A stretch of 64,000 nt of DNA from Bryum argenteum. Lineage: Eukaryota > Streptophyta > Bryopsida > Bryales > Bryaceae. The stretch is from the NCBI GenBank assembly GCA_037043015.1, contig CM073327.1:1532727-1596726 (forward strand), read 5' to 3'. The notes under the pieces were generated by a model that had not been told where the DNA came from, did no database searches, and worked only from the letters and a program-made list of their open reading frames with translations. Below are positions 60,888 through 64,000 of this stretch, piece by piece. Numbering within the stretch: position 1 is the stretch's first letter; the number at the start of each line of letters is the position of its first letter. A program made the position numbers and the translations under genes.

Positions 60888-61841
60888 TTACTTGGAAGGG
60901 CAGCGTCCAAAGATAGCAATAGTGAACTACAGAGATTCTAGTAGTTTTTGATTTTTTTTCCTTTCCATATTTGTCAAGAATTGAGATGCACGATCTTTTC
61001 AATTTTTCATTTTAAAAAAAATAAATTATTCTTCTTTTTTTCCTATTTTTTCAATTTTCAAATTAAAAAGCATCTTCTCACCGTTCACATTTTCATTAAA
61101 ATAAATATGTTAATTGTTATTAAGTTTTTACTATGTTGTTGTTTTTAGACCTCTTTCTAGTAAACTATTTGCATGAAGGTCAAAAAAGAGCATTCCGTCT
61201 CTATAATTTAGCATGGGTGTATCCAACTTGATTACCTACATAGAATGAAATATGAGCAAAACGTTTGGAGTAACAATCTTCAACTCTCCCTCTGCACCAT
61301 GGATACAAGTCCTCTTGAGCAATGCCCAAAATTGTTTCTACTCAAACTTTGAATATTATGATCTTGCAAATGATAAACAACCAACGGTCAAAATGTGGAC
61401 CAGTCATAACTAATAGACCCAATAACAGGATCTTATGGTTGAAGTTTTAAAATTTTCAAAAAAAATCCGTTCACACCATTGGGAGTGTGTAGAGGTAGAA
61501 AATTGCAGTTTTAAGGTTTTGAAGCTTCCAAAATCGCACGGAAATTCACTTGTTAATACAAAAGTGTTATTTGAGATGAAGGTGAACAACTTTGTTATTT
61601 TGAATTTGGTGAAATTTTCATTGCAATTAGTCTACTAGTAACATTTCCACTTCAAAGTAAAAACGATGAAATATTGTAATATGATTTGAAGACATTAATA
61701 TGTTATGATCTTGTAATTTATGAGCCTTCACGACTCAAATAATAATCCTTCAATAACTCTTACTACAAGTTTGTACCCTCAATATCTGGATACCTTTTAT
61801 TGGTTTTTACCTATAAAACTCTTGAGATAAATGGGGTCTTT
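60888..61841. other. AT-rich spacer
   Basis: No gene recognised. It may be the interior of the element that ends at 61873. Confidence 0.35.
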
Positions 61842-61873
61842 GGCATAAAATACCCAGAACGTTTAAGGGTTAA
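61842..61873. repeat. Orphan TTAA-type terminus (right end)
   Basis: Ends CGTTTAAGGGTTAA. Read inwards it matches the left terminus at 44541-44580, so the two are ends of the same element family. Confidence 0.55.
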
Positions 61874-62914
61874 GAGCATGGCCAGCCCTGGGCGTCAGGC
61901 CGGCCCGCTCAATTGCAACGAATTCCTACAGGCGCCGCTCGGTCGGGCGTAGTAGGCCTAGTCGAGCCCACGAGACAAGCCAGCGGTTGAGGCTTCTCGC
62001 CAATAACAATCCCTTCTCAGCAGATTATAATAGAAAGTATTCTTTGCCAATAAACTCTCTGTCATGTGGCACCCTTCCATTGGTTAATAGGAACGCTAAA
62101 ATATGTGTGAAGGCACGGGATAACTTGGAGTTATAGTGTTCTAGAATTTAGGAGACCCCAACCTTCTTGACCAAGTTACAGGGATAGTGTGTGGGCTGGG
62201 GCTCCTCACACTCCAAATTTGGCTCCACTCTACCGTGCGGGTTGGGCATGCTTTAAGAACTCACCACCGGATAAAAGCAGCAAATTTTTTATTGGCAAAA
62301 AATCGCAAAAACCGAGCCCTTTTTGGGCAGGGCGACTTGCACCTTCAAAAATAAAAAAATTAAACTTCAAATCGCCATATGGTCGTGACGTGGCGCGAGA
62401 TGTTGCCTTTCCCGCCGCCCACGATCCCACTCCTATCGCCCAACCTGCAGGGCTCCCATCCATCGTCTCGCCAGCCATTTCGAGCTTCACTTGTCAGTTT
62501 GCCAACAGGTTTTTAGGAAGAGCGAGTGCTGTAATTAGCACATTGCCAATTGAGAGCCTGCAACAGCGCCGTGTTCGCCAGGGGAGTTGCACGATTTGAT
62601 CTTGTGAGCCGGTGACTCGGTGAGCGCGTGAGCGCATGAGCGCCGTAGCCCGTAGGGTTTCGGTGATGAATGGGAGTTTTGCATGGAGCGCAGCGCCGTA
62701 GGGTTTTGGAGATGGCGGAAGGCGAGGGAGGGGACGACCTGTAATCTTCAGAACATAAGATTAGGGAGTTTTCTTCCCCTCTCAAGCGTCTCATGCTTTG
62801 TTGCTCATGCGTGCCTGATTGTTGTGTGCTTGATCTTTCCATCTCCCACCCGCAGCCCACGCGAGTTGTTCATGCAATTTGTTGCTTGTGCATGTGTGTT
62901 TTGAATTAGAGGTC
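61874..62914. other. 5' flank of the hAT-like transposase gene
   Basis: Base composition shifts to GC-rich at 61874. CCAGCCCTGGGCGTCAGGCC at about 61883, or CAGGGATAGTGTG at about 62179, could be a terminal repeat of the transposon, but the other end lies outside the window. No other gene is recognised; a leader exon is possible. Confidence 0.35.
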
Positions 62915-64000
62915 ATGGCTCCGAAACAAGTAGATCTTTCTAAGTTTCTGTATGGGGGGCGTGTGAATGTCAGTGGAATTGTAGAACTGAGTGACAGTTT
63001 GACGACCAGCTGTAATCTGGGGCAAGGTGCGAGCACGGACACGGAGGGAGGTGGGTCAGAGAGTTTCGGAGACAACGTCTCTATTGGGAAGACAAAACCT
63101 TCATTGAGCTCTGATAGCGATGTGCAGGTGCTGAACCCTGCAATCGCTAGTCCGTTGGTGGAGGTAGCGAGGCTCCAAAGGCAGGGATATAAAAAGAACG
63201 GCGACTTTCAGGATGCATGGGCGGCAAGGTTTCCCTGGGCGGAGTCTGTCCTGGGGAGTGACGGCCGTGTGGCTCAAGTACGCTGTACCGTTTGCTCAGA
63301 GGTGGAGGGTAGAGAAAAACTCCTCATTCCGAAGCTCAATTTCCTGTGGAAGCATTCGGAGAGAAAGCTTGCCATCGCAGATGCACGCAAGATCAAGAAG
63401 GGCTTTCATTTCTTTGTGTCAACATGTGCGCATTCAAAGAATGTAAGAATCTATTTTGTTAGGGGGGGGGAGCGAAACAGTGGTGCAGTTGATGCAGGAA
63501 GGAGCAACTCGGGAGAACAAAAAAAAAATAAAATGGTTCAGCTTCGAGTGATTCTCTCCATGCTTAGTCACCGTCGGCCAATGGCTGATTATGAGGACCA
63601 GCGTGCACTGCTGGCTCAGTTGCGAGTCCTGGACATGCCCAGAAAACACTGGAGCGTGGGCTGCGGGTGGGAGATGACAAACTGCTTGGCCGAAGTGCTA
63701 AGTAAGCACACAAAAAAGGTAATCGCAGATGCCTCGTTCCTGTCCATCAGTACTGATGAGGTTACGACAATTGGCCATCAGTTTTGGCTTTCGTTGCATG
63801 CTTATGTTTATGTGGGATTTGGCTGCATTTCGATTTTGCTGGGTTTACAGCGCCTCACCAAAGGCAACGGGGTTGACGCTGTCACAGAAGCCATAGTCGC
63901 GCACTTGTTCCGTCACGGTGGATTAGATGAACGTTCACTTGCTTCGAAATGTGTTTCTTTTGGGGCGGATGGCATTTCACTTTTCAAGGATCCAGGAGCG
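62915..64000 (+). CDS. hAT-like transposase (ZMYM/DUF4371-like), 5' part, runs off the right edge
   Basis: One open frame of 362 codons from the ATG at 62915 to the window end, without a stop. The first 95 residues are low complexity. Around residues 105-165 a zinc-finger-like module appears: FQDAWAARFPWAE, VRCTVCSEVEGREK and FLWKHSERK, as in BED/TTF-type fingers before transposases. After a linker comes the RNase H-type core start: VIADASFLSISTDEVTTIG with the first acidic residue, then SFGADGISLF with the second, as in hAT-like transposases. The frame could encode an active transposase or a host-adopted protein; the missing C-terminus with the dimerisation region decides. Frame and start rest on continuous reading. 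Confidence 0.68.
   Translation, partial: MAPKQVDLSKFLYGGRVNVSGIVELSDSLTTSCNLGQGASTDTEGGGSESFGDNVSIGKTKPSLSSDSDVQVLNPAIASPLVEVARLQRQGYKKNGDFQDAWAARFPWAESVLGSDGRVAQVRCTVCSEVEGREKLLIPKLNFLWKHSERKLAIADARKIKKGFHFFVSTCAHSKNVRIYFVRGGERNSGAVDAGRSNSGEQKKNKMVQLRVILSMLSHRRPMADYEDQRALLAQLRVLDMPRKHWSVGCGWEMTNCLAEVLSKHTKKVIADASFLSISTDEVTTIGHQFWLSLHAYVYVGFGCISILLGLQRLTKGNGVDAVTEAIVAHLFRHGGLDERSLASKCVSFGADGISLFKDPGA

Noticed and set aside
43000-62000. A piggyBac transposase for the TTAA elements
   Set aside because: No DDD-type piggyBac motif was seen on either strand; only the DUF7869-like remnant is available as a candidate enzyme.

Overview
This is nuclear DNA of a land plant that still makes swimming sperm, most likely a bryophyte and perhaps a moss. 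The evidence is many short spliced exons with plant-type families (vacuolar sorting receptor, TOR, pectin methylesterase 31-like), a gene for the axonemal inner-arm dynein intermediate chain IC138/DNAI4, and a PiT/PTB-type phosphate symporter of the kind kept by bryophytes and algae but not seed plants. The species cannot be named from the window.

Layout. The left edge (1-965, minus) holds the first three exons of SDHAF2, a mitochondrial complex II assembly factor. A gene-poor AT-rich stretch follows to 7.28 kb. IC138/DNAI4 runs 15.5 to 7.28 kb on the minus strand, with at least 17 exons. A calmodulin-lysine N-methyltransferase gene (21.19-18.36 kb, minus, seven exons) and a cytosolic-type pectin methylesterase gene (21.47-23.10 kb, plus, two exons) are divergent and share a 276-bp spacer. 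The Na+/phosphate symporter gene (36.77-33.86 kb, minus, six exons in phase, 652 aa) is intact. The right edge (62.9-64.0 kb, plus) starts an open reading frame for a hAT-like transposase that continues past the window. I worked out the exon joins by hand from splice sites and phase.

Between these genes the DNA is dominated by DNA transposons. Two elements with CACTA-like inverted ends share subterminal motifs (24.08-25.25 and 44.73-45.56 kb); the first carries a broken piece of the PWP1 gene. A cluster of broken host-gene pieces lies at 27.6-31.2 kb: TOR on plus, then NDR kinase, vacuolar sorting receptor and fructose-bisphosphate aldolase joined head to tail on minus, with introns retained. 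A clean 2,433-bp CACTA element with a 3-bp target duplication sits at 37.88-40.31 kb. From 43 to 62 kb there is a nest of elements that all end in TTAA followed by CC(C/T)(C/T)TAAA-like inverted repeats. They include three copies of a 369-bp miniature element (one interrupted by another), a 950-bp element, and an 11.8-kb element (47.64-59.41 kb) with inverted ends and two diverging, decayed coding regions. One of those matches the transposase-like GHTHEDIDQ (DUF7869) family. This TTAA system is the best candidate for something not yet described.

The host genes do not form a functional cluster: mitochondrial assembly, sperm motility, calmodulin modification, wall pectin and phosphate uptake sit side by side.
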